Positions 9,709-17,865 are shown, counted from the first letter of the stretch. The stretch is 64,000 nucleotides of DNA from Spongiimicrobium salis (GCF_043678055.1 NZ_JBHEQA010000001.1:992001-1056000), one strand, 5' to 3'. The notes: generated by a model not told the origin, from the sequence alone. Numbers and translations: made by a program.

Positions 9709-10471
9709 GGTAGTAATTATAGAAGATGAAGCTCCTGCGAGAAAGAAGCTTAAAAATTATCTGGGAAGAATTGGAACATCGCTTGAAGTCGTAAAAGAAA
9801 TAGAAACCCTTGACGAAACCCAATCATTTTTTGAAACCGCTCCCGAAGTTGATTTAATTTTCTCGGATATTGAATTAAGGGATGGTAATGTGTTTGAGGT
9901 GTACGATCAAATAACTCTAGATTGCCCCATTATTTTTGCTACGGCCTATGATCAATTCTGGATGAATGCTTTTGAGACCAGTGGCATTGAATATCTGTTG
10001 AAACCCTATTCCTTTGATCGTTTTGAAAAAGCCTGGCAAAAATATACTTCCTTAAAAAACAAAATAGGGATTGGCCATAATGAACTCTTTAAAAAATTGG
10101 ATGCCTATTACCAGAGCAAGGTAGCCGTGAAACCGATTTATAAAGAGTACATTCCGGTAAAATCCAGCAATAGCATTTACTTCTTAAGAGTGGATGATAT
10201 TGTGTTTATACAAGCAGATTACGGTGTTGTTTTCGCCTATGATTCGGCCAACAAAAAGCATCTCTTAAACCAAGCTACACTAAAAGAGATACAGGAGGTC
10301 CTCAACCCAACAAGCTTCTTTAAGATCAACAGAAGTGAATTGGTCAACAGAAATTATATTGAAAAGATAGATCGCTATACCAAAAATGCGGTAGTTATTC
10401 ACCTAAAGTCGCACCGCTTGAAAACGAGTCAGCGTACTACCGCGTCCTTTAACGCTTGGATGGGATTATAG
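9701..10471 (+). CDS. LytTR family response regulator
   Basis: A 256-residue cytoplasmic regulator. The receiver domain occupies 1-120, with acidic pocket E8-D9-E10, phospho-acceptor D56, T81 and K101. A linker leads to a C-terminal LytTR DNA-binding domain (about 150-256) with the typical FFKINRSELVNRNYIEKI segment. It overlaps the kinase gene by 8 bp and is its cognate partner. Targets are unknown. The double-glycine peptide gene 305 bp downstream is an attractive candidate because LytTR regulators often control peptide or bacteriocin genes, but no site was recognised. Confidence 0.93.
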   Translation: MIKVVIIEDEAPARKKLKNYLGRIGTSLEVVKEIETLDETQSFFETAPEVDLIFSDIELRDGNVFEVYDQITLDCPIIFATAYDQFWMNAFETSGIEYLLKPYSFDRFEKAWQKYTSLKNKIGIGHNELFKKLDAYYQSKVAVKPIYKEYIPVKSSNSIYFLRVDDIVFIQADYGVVFAYDSANKKHLLNQATLKEIQEVLNPTSFFKINRSELVNRNYIEKIDRYTKNAVVIHLKSHRLKTSQRTTASFNAWMGL

Positions 10472-10775
10472 GTAGCATTGCTTCATTAAATAAATCGCTC
10501 ACCTATTGCGAGGAGAAACTCTTGACTTCAATTATGTCAAGGCTAAACCCTACTTGTGCAATAAATTGATTATTAAAAAATGATGCCTCACCTAAATGGA
10601 ATATTAAATGGAGCTTATTTCCTTATTTAAGAATACGGTTGTCGAAAATCCATGTTAAAAAGCAAGTATCTATAATTTTTAACATTAAATAACTTACATT
10701 TAACAGCGTAAAAACCTAAATATTTATACCTTTAGAAGGTTGGTTTATTAAATATTTTTAACTAAAAAAATTATC
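10472..10775. other. 304-bp leader region of the small peptide gene
   Basis: A non-coding spacer. It contains a short inverted repeat (CTTGAC/GTCAAG) near 10530-10550 and a run resembling a minus-7 element (TACCTTTA) about 45 bp before the peptide start. I see no convincing terminator for the preceding regulator. Confidence 0.35.
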
Positions 10776-10973
10776 ATGAAGAACATCTTGAAAATCCAGG
10801 GAGTTAAGGAATTAGGAAAAAATGCTCAAAAAGCGCTTTTAGGCGGTTTTATAACAGAATATGTGGAACATTGCGGTTTAGGTTCCAATGGTCTAGCTTG
10901 TTTAACAGGCTTGCCACATTGCCCTACTGGTTTTTGTACAAACGGTGTATGCTCGCCTACAACGAATGGATAG
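10776..10973 (+). CDS. double-glycine-leader, cysteine-rich small peptide (bacteriocin/RiPP-like precursor)
   Basis: A 65-residue peptide. The leader (about 1-24, MKNILKIQGVKELGKNAQKA then LLGG) matches the double-glycine type recognised by peptidase-containing ABC transporters. The remaining core of 41 residues has five cysteines and many glycine, threonine and proline residues. It stands alone: no peptidase-ABC transporter, modifying enzyme or immunity gene is seen nearby. It could be a secreted signal or antimicrobial precursor, and its identity as such is inference from the leader. Two hairpins downstream would terminate its transcript. Confidence 0.75.
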   Translation: MKNILKIQGVKELGKNAQKALLGGFITEYVEHCGLGSNGLACLTGLPHCPTGFCTNGVCSPTTNG

Positions 10974-11091
10974 AAGGCATTTCCGTTACATTATAAAATA
11001 GGCAGGTTATTCGCAATAACCGTTTAAGTAGGTAATTCTGAAAAGCTGTATAACAACTTATTCCAAATAGATTATGTTATAATCCTTTTTG

Positions 11092-11128
11092 GAAGGATAA
11101 AAACTTCTTTTGCAAGTTTTTATCCTTC
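11092..11128 (+). terminator. 15-bp perfect stem hairpin after the small peptide gene
   Basis: GAAGGATAAAAACTT (11092-11106) pairs perfectly with 11114-11128 around a 7-nt loop, followed by an AT-rich tail. It is the first strong hairpin after the peptide stop codon at 10973, and probably a terminator or 3' stabiliser. Confidence 0.55.
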
Positions 11129-11166
11129 AATTTCTTCACGAACAGGTAGTAATCTGCAAAAACATT

Positions 11167-11190
11167 AAAACCCCTTTTAAAAGGGGTTTT
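11167..11190 (+). terminator. AAAACCCC/GGGGTTTT terminator
   Basis: A perfect 24-nt palindrome, AAAACCCCTTTT then AAAAGGGGTTTT, ending in a T run. This is a classic factor-independent terminator and can work in both directions. Confidence 0.75.
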
Positions 11191-11272
11191 AATCATCTGT
11201 GGCAGTCCAAAAAAGCACTCAATGGTTTTCAAAAGCCTTGCAATAGCACTAGCCTGTCCTAGGGCTAGGTGA

Positions 11273-11482
11273 CCACACCATATTCATGGGTTTCTTCAAA
11301 AGTGGTATACGTCACTACCGCGACGTTTAGGACGCCTAGCCACCGAAGAAAAGAGCATTGCAATAGACATCTCAAAAGAAAAACTATCTATAGATTTACT
11401 GCGAGCTTTGAAAAAAGTTGAACAGATGGATCAAACAGAAGTAGAGTCTTTGCTTGATGAAGTTGAAAATGCCATCGGTTAA
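11273..11482 (+). pseudogene. 3' remnant of an unidentified gene
   Basis: A 69-codon open frame without a start codon ends at TAA 11480-11482. It reads like a real protein end: WYTSLPRRLGRLATEEKS followed by an amphipathic, acidic helical tail (LRALKKVEQMDQTEVESLL). An in-frame stop at 11270-11272 closes it upstream, and the preceding 80 bases do not continue it in another frame I could follow. I do not recognise the family. The best reading is the left-over C-terminus of a deleted gene. Confidence 0.4.
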
Positions 11483-11610
11483 TAATGTATTATCAGTATA
11501 TTTTCTATTAATAATTAAATAATATTTTAACTTTCCGATATAAATTATAATGTTTAAGGTCTTGTAATTTTTTATAAAAACTTTAAATAAAGTAATAAAG
11601 ATAATCAGGG

Positions 11611-12636
11611 ATGCTAAGATTAACAGTTGTAATATCAATTTTACTTGTCCTCGCAAGTTGCGCAGAAAAAACAGATTCCTATTTAATTAAAGGTAAAGTA
11701 GAGGGGTATAACAACGAATATCTTTTTATGATGGATGATAACAATCATTTAAGGGATAGTGTTCTAGTATATAACGAAGAATTTGAATTTAAAGGAACCG
11801 TTGCTAGTCCTACTGCAGTTTATTTCGCCACAAGTGCGCCTTCATCTGCTAGTGCGAGAAATGTCTACATAGAAAACCAAGAGATAGAATTATCCCTAAA
11901 AATAGAAAAGAAAGAAAGAGGTGAGGATTTTACTTTTGATTGGATTGAGGTTGTGGAAATTAAGGGGTCGAATATCGATTCAACTTATACAGATTATATG
12001 AATTCTTTGAGCAGTGGAATCGACTATTCAAAACTAAGGAAAATAATAAAAAACAATCCTAACAATAATTTAAGTGGTGATTTACTGTTTGAGACAAGCC
12101 TTATCCCTACAGCATCCAAACAAAAGCTTATAGAATTGTTTTCTTATATAAATTGGGAAGCGCAGGAATTTAGTAGATACGTAAGAATTAAGGGAAATCT
12201 GTTTCCAGAGGAAAATTTGACAGTTGGGAAGAAAATTTTGGATTTTGAATTGGATGACCGAATAGGGAATAGCGTTTCAACACAAGATTTTAGAGGATCT
12301 ATTATTTTAATAGAGTTTTGGGCTTCTTGGTGCGCTCCATGCAGGGAAGCATTTCCTGAACTCTCCAAAACTTACCTCAAATATAAAGACAAAGGGTTTG
12401 AAATTATTGGCGTTTCCATAGACGATTCCCAAGAGAGATGGTTAAAGGCAATTGATGCACATGACTTGGAATGGACCAATATTATAAGTAAAGGGGGAAA
12501 TGAAAGTAATATTGTTAATGATTATGAAATATTGGAAATCCCTATGAATTACTTGGTTGATGAACAAGGTATTATATTGGCGAAAGATATTAGTGTTGCG
12601 ACATTGGATCAAATTTTACCAGAATTGTTAGAATAA
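11611..12636 (+). CDS. TlpA-like thiol:disulfide oxidoreductase lipoprotein with DUF4369-type N-terminus
   Basis: A 341-residue lipoprotein (lipobox LASC, Cys17). The N-terminal beta domain (about 20-115, YLIKGKVEGYNNEYLFM and following) is of the DUF4369 type. A helical middle leads to an AhpC/TlpA thioredoxin domain from about 205. The redox motif is WASWCAPC with C241 and C244, and the cis-proline lies in EILEIPMNYL. It probably acts in the periplasm as a disulfide reductase or in a cytochrome-maturation-like role. It is a single-gene unit closed by a strong terminator at 12721-12748. Confidence 0.88.
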   Translation: MLRLTVVISILLVLASCAEKTDSYLIKGKVEGYNNEYLFMMDDNNHLRDSVLVYNEEFEFKGTVASPTAVYFATSAPSSASARNVYIENQEIELSLKIEKKERGEDFTFDWIEVVEIKGSNIDSTYTDYMNSLSSGIDYSKLRKIIKNNPNNNLSGDLLFETSLIPTASKQKLIELFSYINWEAQEFSRYVRIKGNLFPEENLTVGKKILDFELDDRIGNSVSTQDFRGSIILIEFWASWCAPCREAFPELSKTYLKYKDKGFEIIGVSIDDSQERWLKAIDAHDLEWTNIISKGGNESNIVNDYEILEIPMNYLVDEQGIILAKDISVATLDQILPELLE

Positions 12637-12720
12637 AGTGTTTTTGGAGTGAGGGAATCAATTTCTAATTACAACTAGCAAGCATTCACTAAAATTAACT
12701 GATTTGTTGTGCCTAAATAA

Positions 12721-12748
12721 AAAAGCCGAGATTCACATCTCGGCTTTT
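12721..12748 (+). terminator. strong factor-independent terminator
   Basis: AAAAGCCGAGAT (12721-12732) pairs with ATCTCGGCTTTT (12737-12748) over a TCAC loop, followed by a further T. The stem is perfect and flanked by A and T runs, so it can serve both convergent genes. Confidence 0.9.
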
Positions 12749-12761
12749 TCAGTTATACTTT

Positions 12762-12776
12762 AGGTGGGAATCGAAC
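12762..12776 (-). repeat. tRNA T-arm-like fragment
   Basis: AGGTGGGAATCGAAC is identical to 17457-17471 inside tRNA-Leu, covering the T-loop and the 3' strand of the T-stem. The 5' strand of the T-stem is not preserved, so it is not a functional tRNA. It may be a relic of a tRNA 3' end or of an integration site. Confidence 0.4.
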
Positions 12777-12935
12777 TAGCATGGCAATCGAATAATACCT
12801 TAAGCAGATGATTCAGTGTACTATACTTTTTCATTGGTGCCTATGCATATCACATTTCTTCATGAAAACCCTTCTTGGTGAAGGCCTCCCTTCACTCCTT
12901 CAAAGACGAATAGGAAGTTTATCAATTTTTAAATT

Positions 12936-15350
12936 CTATTTCAACCTTAAATACAATGTATTATCAAACGTATTCCAGAAGTCTTTGTCATACTTAACGC
13001 GTCTTAAAACAGTTTCATTTTCATTTAAAAAATCATATTCGATCACTTCTACATTATCGGTTTCGACATTAAAAAGGGATGCATTGGATTCAAAGATATA
13101 ATTGGACTTCTCACCAGTTTTTAAAATATGTTCTCTATAGTCTCTTTTGAATATATGACTAGCATAATATTTACCGTCTTTGTGCACTGAATACTCATTG
13201 ATGTTTTCTTCTTTTACTTTTATTTCTTCTATCTCATCAATTTTTTGTGGAAGATTACTTCTGAAGGCATTATACTTTAGAATCTCTTCTGCAGTTAACC
13301 TCGTCTCCCAATTTTCTATAATTTTAACGATCGCAAAATCGTCTCTATTAATATACAGGAGTCCACTATAGGTAGTTGGATGCCCTCTATTCGTATAATT
13401 CCATTTGTTCCGTTCGGTTTTAAATTGAATAATATAAAGGCCATCATCTTTCGGGTCGTTTGATTTCACAAACTCCAAATCAAATTTTTTATACTTTCTC
13501 CGGTGTACAATGTTAGAGTATCGCAAGGCATTTGCATTTTGACGGGCATACCCAAATAATTGCCCTGTATTTTTTAACCGTTCCCCAAAATCATTTTTAT
13601 TCCATTTGATCTGGTCTACACGACGGTATGCTCTATTAAGTTGACGATATCCTTGATCATATTCCTTGGTGAACAAATCAATATCCAGAATATCTTTATC
13701 ATTTTTATTGATCAAGGTTTTTGTATACCTCTGATACGTAAAAGGGGTCGTTGGGTGATTGATTTTAATCTTCTTAACCGCTTTTTTCAAAACTGTTAGA
13801 GGGAGCATATACCCGGTTACAACGACTTCGTCAAGCTGATCCAGGCTAGGTTTTAGCCGAACAACTTTAGGTAGTTTCTGAAGTGGTATACTTTGAGTAG
13901 AAAATCCCATAGAGGAAATCGCTACAGAAGCCTTATTCAGTAGATTGGTGTTCACAGGGATTTTAAAGTTTCCTTCTTCGTCCGAAATCCTATAGATTTC
14001 CTGTGCCTTTAAAATTAAATTGGCGTAGGCTACAGGTTCATTGGTTATAGCATCGGTAATTTTACCGGTTAAATAGGTTATATTATCTTCTCTTCTTAGT
14101 TTTGCTTTTTCCGTATTGAGCGTGTCCACTACTACCGCTTCAAATTCTTCTATTTTTTTTCCTTTGTTTCTATTTGGTTGGGCATCCTCTGCGCGTTTTA
14201 TAAAAATGTAACCATCGTGAAGCTCATCTAAACGAGATTCATAGAAATTCAGATAACTAAACAAGCGATGCATTTTTGGAACGCGCATTGCTTCTTGTTT
14301 CGAACTCACAAAAAGAGTAGGATGGCCTATTTTTTTTAATTCATCTTCAAAGGAACCTTCTTGAATTGGTGTTTTGCTCCAGGTACCCCGATAGGAAATA
14401 GAATCGTTGGCATGTAGTGTAGCAAGACTATAAACTTTATCTTTCAGCGTTACTTTTATGCTGCTTCCCATAGAGACAAACTTGTTCAAAACAGGAACTT
14501 TAAGGCTATTTATAGTATTTACAATATGAATGTTATCTGCCCATAGCACAATTTTTTCTTCAGGATGTCTGTTCACATAACTTAAAATATTATTGGCCAT
14601 TTGTGCATCCCGAATATTATGCTGCTCGTTGATAAAGTCAACCGAGCGAATTTCTTCCTGATTATAATAGGCATCTTTTGAATTTGCTAATATATTTTTT
14701 GCAAATTGACTCCAATGATAGTTTTGGTCAGTAGCTTCAAAAGTGTTTATTTTTTTGATGATACGCTCCAATTCTTTTTCATAGACCGAAAATTTCATAT
14801 CGTATTCTTCAAAAGAATAATTATCCAAAACACCTTGCATGACTATGGCCATATCCTCCTCATCAACCATTATTTTAATATCACGGTCTTCACAGTAATC
14901 AAAAAAGTCATCTATAAAATCATCCGCATTATCTATTTGTGAATCAAAACCCACCACCTTCAATTTATTTTTATCGATATAATTGACTAAGCGTTGAAAT
15001 TCTTTGGTATTTGACCATACCCCATACATGGTTTCATTGAATTTTTCTGGCGTAAAACCTCCTTTATTCATCTTCCACATCGTATACATGGACGATTCCA
15101 TAGCAATAGTAGTATATCCTAACTCCTGATGTAGGTATTCAATAACACGAGCCTTTATTTGGAAAATTGTTCCATATTGATGTGTAAGTTCCCCAAGCAT
15201 AACCAAAGACTTGTTTTGGAGCTCCTGTTTTAAAAAGCGCAAATCATCAATTGCCGTAGTATCTGGCGGTAATAATTTGGTTGTTTTTAAATTTTGAGTG
15301 TAGCCTAAATGTATACTTAAAGTGATGTATATTAGCAGTAAATGTTTCAT
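12936..15350 (-). CDS. erythromycin-esterase-like protein fused to carboxypeptidase-like regulatory domain
   Basis: An 804-residue exported protein with a signal peptide (1-19). Residues about 30-390 form an erythromycin-esterase-like domain with the motif VMLGELTHQYG (E54, H57) and further conserved stretches (MESSMYTMWKMN, KIVLWADNIHI). A carboxypeptidase-D regulatory-like beta domain follows at about 425-510 (TGKITDAITNEPVAYANL). The C-terminal 280 residues, including DEVVVTGYMLPLTVLKKAV, resemble the outer-membrane-associated part seen after such domains in Bacteroidota. Hydrolysis of macrolides is not implied, since most members of the family have unknown substrates. Confidence 0.85.
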   Translation of the reverse strand: MKHLLLIYITLSIHLGYTQNLKTTKLLPPDTTAIDDLRFLKQELQNKSLVMLGELTHQYGTIFQIKARVIEYLHQELGYTTIAMESSMYTMWKMNKGGFTPEKFNETMYGVWSNTKEFQRLVNYIDKNKLKVVGFDSQIDNADDFIDDFFDYCEDRDIKIMVDEEDMAIVMQGVLDNYSFEEYDMKFSVYEKELERIIKKINTFEATDQNYHWSQFAKNILANSKDAYYNQEEIRSVDFINEQHNIRDAQMANNILSYVNRHPEEKIVLWADNIHIVNTINSLKVPVLNKFVSMGSSIKVTLKDKVYSLATLHANDSISYRGTWSKTPIQEGSFEDELKKIGHPTLFVSSKQEAMRVPKMHRLFSYLNFYESRLDELHDGYIFIKRAEDAQPNRNKGKKIEEFEAVVVDTLNTEKAKLRREDNITYLTGKITDAITNEPVAYANLILKAQEIYRISDEEGNFKIPVNTNLLNKASVAISSMGFSTQSIPLQKLPKVVRLKPSLDQLDEVVVTGYMLPLTVLKKAVKKIKINHPTTPFTYQRYTKTLINKNDKDILDIDLFTKEYDQGYRQLNRAYRRVDQIKWNKNDFGERLKNTGQLFGYARQNANALRYSNIVHRRKYKKFDLEFVKSNDPKDDGLYIIQFKTERNKWNYTNRGHPTTYSGLLYINRDDFAIVKIIENWETRLTAEEILKYNAFRSNLPQKIDEIEEIKVKEENINEYSVHKDGKYYASHIFKRDYREHILKTGEKSNYIFESNASLFNVETDNVEVIEYDFLNENETVLRRVKYDKDFWNTFDNTLYLRLK

Positions 15351-15371
15351 TTTTATTTATAATGGTTTAAG

Positions 15372-15403
15372 CAAATCTAAGACGTAGATTAGGAGATAAT
15401 CAA
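15372..15403 (-). promoter_or_regulatory. predicted promoter of the esterase-like gene
   Basis: On the minus strand TAGATTTG (15372-15379) matches the Bacteroidota minus-7 consensus TAnnTTTG. TTG lies 21 bases upstream (15401-15403). It is about 20 bp before the start codon. Confidence 0.5.
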
Positions 15404-15528
15404 GAAAAGTAAGTGCGTTTTCCCTGAAAATACAGTACGATTACAAGTTTTAATTTACTGATAATCAAATAGTTGTTTTTTAAATATGTTTTTGTGGTGT
15501 TATACGGTTTTTATCGCCCATTTTTGGA

Positions 15529-15536
15529 TACTTTTG
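15529..15536 (+). promoter_or_regulatory. minus-7 element of the TPR-AraC regulator
   Basis: TACTTTTG matches TAnnTTTG. It overlaps the neighbourhood of a possible GTG start at 15538, so transcription would begin beyond that codon, favouring the ATG at 15556 as the true start. Confidence 0.4.
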
Positions 15537-15555
15537 TGTGGAATTCGATTACCCT

Positions 15556-17298
15556 ATGAATTGCTTCAAGAGGAAAAAGTATATTGGAAGAGCCTTTCAA
15601 ATTGTCTTCATTATTGCAATGATATCACCGCTCTATACACAGGAGGTAAAGGTCTCTGATTCATTGACAACCCAATCTTACACGGTATTAGATTCTCTAT
15701 ATTATTCCCAAGAATATACCGCTAAGGGCAGGTCATATATAAGTGCTTATCTACAAAAAGCCAAATCGGAAAGTAATGTAAAAGAGATTATAAGGGGATA
15801 CCATTTTTTCGCCGATTTTTATGATAATGACTATGAGAACGGGACAATTTATATTGATAGTGCAATTACTTTAGCTCATGAAACAGGGTTTAAAAATCGC
15901 AGTTATCCAGCTGCTTTGTATGGTAAAAAAGGGTATATAGAACGGATTAAAGGGAATTTCAAAGAAGCTTTAGATTACTATTTAAAGAAATTGGAAATTG
16001 GAGATTTTGAGCCCAATAGTACTCAAATGACCTATCTCAATCACAACATAGCTTTGCTAAAAAGAGATAATGGTGATTTTGACGGTGCAAAATCCATCTT
16101 TAAGAAGAACTTGGCATTCGAAAGAAATTATTTAAAAGATAATCCCAATGATGATAAGGGTTATTTTGAAGCATCGATTCTTTCGCTATCTGAACTAATT
16201 AAAACATATCGACTTAACAATGAAATTGATTCTGCAAAAATATTGACAAATCAAGGCCTAAAAATAGGTTTGCATACCGATTTTGGCCATCTTCTTGTAC
16301 TTCATGATGGTATTTTGGATTGCCACAATAAAAATTATGAAAGCAGTATTGCTAAAATCACCTCGGTTCTACCCAAGGTAAGTGATGTAAGTGAGCGGGA
16401 GATATTTGAAATTCAAGAACTAATCGAAGCTTATTTGTATTTGGGAAAATCGTACGAAGCCTTGGGTAACGATACACAAAAACTATTATATTATGAAAGG
16501 ATTGATTCGTTAACAACAACGTCCAATTATCTAATACCTGAGACGAAATTAGCGTATTTAGGGTTGGTAAACCATTACAAACAATTGGGAGATAATAAAC
16601 GGCAATTGGCATATTTAGATAAATTGATAATGGTAGACAGCATACTTGATATTAACTACAAATACATCAACGATAGGTTAGAAACGGACTATGATATTCC
16701 CAACCTCCTTGTAGACAAGGAAAAATTGATAGTATCACTCAAAAATGAAAATGTAGAGGCAGCAAAAACAAGATTAATTATCTCAATTTTTTTAGGAATA
16801 AGCTTCTTAGGTTTCCTTTTTTTCTTTGTGAAACAACAACATTATAAACAACGGTTTAAATCACTTCTTAACGAAAAAACAGCAACACAAAAAAAAGATT
16901 CCATTGCCGGCACAAAGCAAAAGCAACGATTGGATATCTCTGAAGATACCATCAATCATATTGCAAAATGCCTGGATCAGTTTGAAAATGAAGGGAAGTA
17001 TCTAAAGATGCATCTTACGCTGGATAAAATGGCAAAGAGTTTTAAAACAAATTCTAAATACCTATCGCTACTACTAAATCAGACCAAAGGTAAAAGTGTG
17101 AGTCAATATGTAAATGACTTACGTATAGATTATGTGGTTGATAAATTAAAAAACGACCTGAGATTTAGAAAGTTCACTATCAAAGCTATAGCCAATGAAA
17201 TCGGTTTTAGCACAGATCGTGCATTTTCAAAGGCGTTTTACAAAAAAACGGGTATCTACCCTTCTTACTTCATTAAAGCGTTGGAAAAACAGAACTAG
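15556..17298 (+). CDS. TPR membrane protein with AraC-type DNA-binding domain
   Basis: About 580 residues from the ATG at 15556; a GTG at 15538 would add six residues but sits in the promoter. An N-terminal signal/anchor segment is followed by several degenerate TPR units (about 50-380), one membrane helix near 408-428, and a C-terminal AraC/HTH_18 domain with two helix-turn-helices (LTLDKMAKSFKTNSKYLS and FTIKAIANEIGFSTDRAFSK). The topology implies a regulator that senses outside and binds DNA inside. A closely similar protein lies at the right end of the window. Confidence 0.88.
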   Translation: MNCFKRKKYIGRAFQIVFIIAMISPLYTQEVKVSDSLTTQSYTVLDSLYYSQEYTAKGRSYISAYLQKAKSESNVKEIIRGYHFFADFYDNDYENGTIYIDSAITLAHETGFKNRSYPAALYGKKGYIERIKGNFKEALDYYLKKLEIGDFEPNSTQMTYLNHNIALLKRDNGDFDGAKSIFKKNLAFERNYLKDNPNDDKGYFEASILSLSELIKTYRLNNEIDSAKILTNQGLKIGLHTDFGHLLVLHDGILDCHNKNYESSIAKITSVLPKVSDVSEREIFEIQELIEAYLYLGKSYEALGNDTQKLLYYERIDSLTTTSNYLIPETKLAYLGLVNHYKQLGDNKRQLAYLDKLIMVDSILDINYKYINDRLETDYDIPNLLVDKEKLIVSLKNENVEAAKTRLIISIFLGISFLGFLFFFVKQQHYKQRFKSLLNEKTATQKKDSIAGTKQKQRLDISEDTINHIAKCLDQFENEGKYLKMHLTLDKMAKSFKTNSKYLSLLLNQTKGKSVSQYVNDLRIDYVVDKLKNDLRFRKFTIKAIANEIGFSTDRAFSKAFYKKTGIYPSYFIKALEKQN

Positions 17299-17416
17299 TG
17301 CTAAGATGGGTAAAACGGTTTATATTTTCCTTTTTGGAGTCTGTATCATTTTGCCTGTTGGGAATATTATGTATAATCACATCAGATTATGGGATTGCCT
17401 ATGTATCCCTAAAAGC

Positions 17417-17446
17417 AAAAACCCCCTATAAAAAGGAGGTTTTTTT
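17417..17446. terminator. imperfect hairpin terminator shared by regulator and tRNA-Leu
   Basis: AAAACCCCCT pairs imperfectly (one C/A mismatch) with AGGAGGTTTT and is followed by seven T. It stands between the end of the regulator gene and the 3' end of the convergent tRNA-Leu gene. Confidence 0.65.
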
Positions 17447-17450
17447 GATG

Positions 17451-17531
17451 TACTCGAGGTGGGAATCGAACCCACACTCCAAAGGAACTGGATTTTGAAT
17501 CCAGCGCGTCTACCAGTTCCGCCACTCGAGC
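17451..17531 (-). tRNA. tRNA-Leu (anticodon CAA)
   Basis: The 81-nt cloverleaf on the minus strand begins GCTCGAGTGGCGGAACTGGT. The acceptor stem GCTCGAG pairs with CTCGAGT (terminal G-U pair). The anticodon stem CTGGA/TCCAG encloses TTCAAAA, giving anticodon CAA. A variable arm typical of leucine tRNA and the T-arm GTTCGATTC are present. The 3' CCA is not encoded. No promoter element is seen directly upstream, where a GIY-YIG gene begins only 5 bp away, so it may be processed from a longer transcript starting near 17860. Confidence 0.95.
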
Positions 17532-17535
17532 ATTA

Positions 17536-17781
17536 CTAATTTTTGTCTCTCAGTATTCTGAGCTGTTCTTTGCCAACTCCAGATTTCCAATATTTTTCCC
17601 GTTTCCGGGCCTCAATTCTATTCTCGCACTTTTCCGTATATATCAACCGAAAAGGAATATATGGTTTTGTGATTTTCTCTCTTCCACTATTATGCCGGTT
17701 ATACCTACCTTCAATATCGATAGTCATCCCCACATAAATATAGTTATAATTTAAACTTGAAATCGCATAAACCCAAACCAT
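17536..17781 (-). CDS. small GIY-YIG nuclease domain protein
   Basis: An 81-residue single-domain protein. The GIY position reads WVYAISS and the YIG position NYIYVGMT. The presumed catalytic arginine is in IEGRYNRHNSG and the metal-binding glutamate in RIEARKREKYWKSG, so the active site looks complete. Such proteins resemble the UPF0213/YhbQ group, for which nucleic-acid cleavage is expected but substrates are poorly known. The stop is 5 bp from the tRNA-Leu 5' end and the start is 13 bp from the broken tRNA copy, so the three are probably on one transcript. Confidence 0.88.
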   Translation of the reverse strand: MVWVYAISSLNYNYIYVGMTIDIEGRYNRHNSGREKITKPYIPFRLIYTEKCENRIEARKREKYWKSGVGKEQLRILRDKN

Positions 17782-17793
17782 TATTCAAAATTT

Positions 17794-17851
17794 CAATCCT
17801 AGCGCGCCTGCCTGTCGGCAGACAGGTCTACCAGTTCCGCCACCCGAGCAT
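17794..17851 (-). pseudogene. broken copy of the tRNA-Leu 5' half
   Basis: TCTACCAGTTCCGCCAC and following (17827-17851) matches tRNA-Leu 17509-17533 with one mismatch, and 17794-17806 matches 17497-17508 with small changes. Between them lies a 20-bp insert absent from the intact gene. The similarity stops near the anticodon. It cannot fold into a tRNA. Confidence 0.8.
17807..17826. repeat. 20-bp palindromic insert in the tRNA copy
   Basis: CCTGCCTGTCGGCAGACAGG can form CCTGTC/GACAGG or CTGCC/GGCAG stems. It interrupts the D-arm region of the tRNA copy exactly. It has the form of a dispersed REP-like repeat, but no second copy was found in this window. Confidence 0.65.
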
Positions 17852-17865
17852 CTCATTAAGGACTG

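Larger units (their letters stand above)
12637..12935. other. 299-bp convergent intergenic region
   Basis: Lies between two convergent genes. It contains one strong terminator (12721-12748) and a 15-bp fragment identical to a tRNA T-arm (12762-12776). Nothing else is recognisable. Confidence 0.6.
17534..17851 (-). mobile_element. putative GIY-YIG element inserted at tRNA-Leu
   Basis: In transcription order: a promoter, a damaged copy of the tRNA-Leu 5' half (17851-17794), a GIY-YIG nuclease gene, and the intact tRNA-Leu gene. The homology between the two tRNA copies ends at about the anticodon loop. This arrangement suggests insertion of a nuclease-bearing segment into the tRNA gene with restoration of a full copy. 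No transposase, integrase or intron core is present. The mobile nature is inference. Confidence 0.45.

Noticed and set aside
11396..11656. 86-codon minus-strand frame over the gene remnant
   Set aside because: It consists largely of AT-rich isoleucine, leucine and lysine codons and overlaps the start of the TlpA-like gene. No support as a gene.
12936..15350. Reading the esterase-like gene as a macrolide resistance gene
   Set aside because: The domain family is broad, the protein is a large exported fusion, and there is no resistance context.
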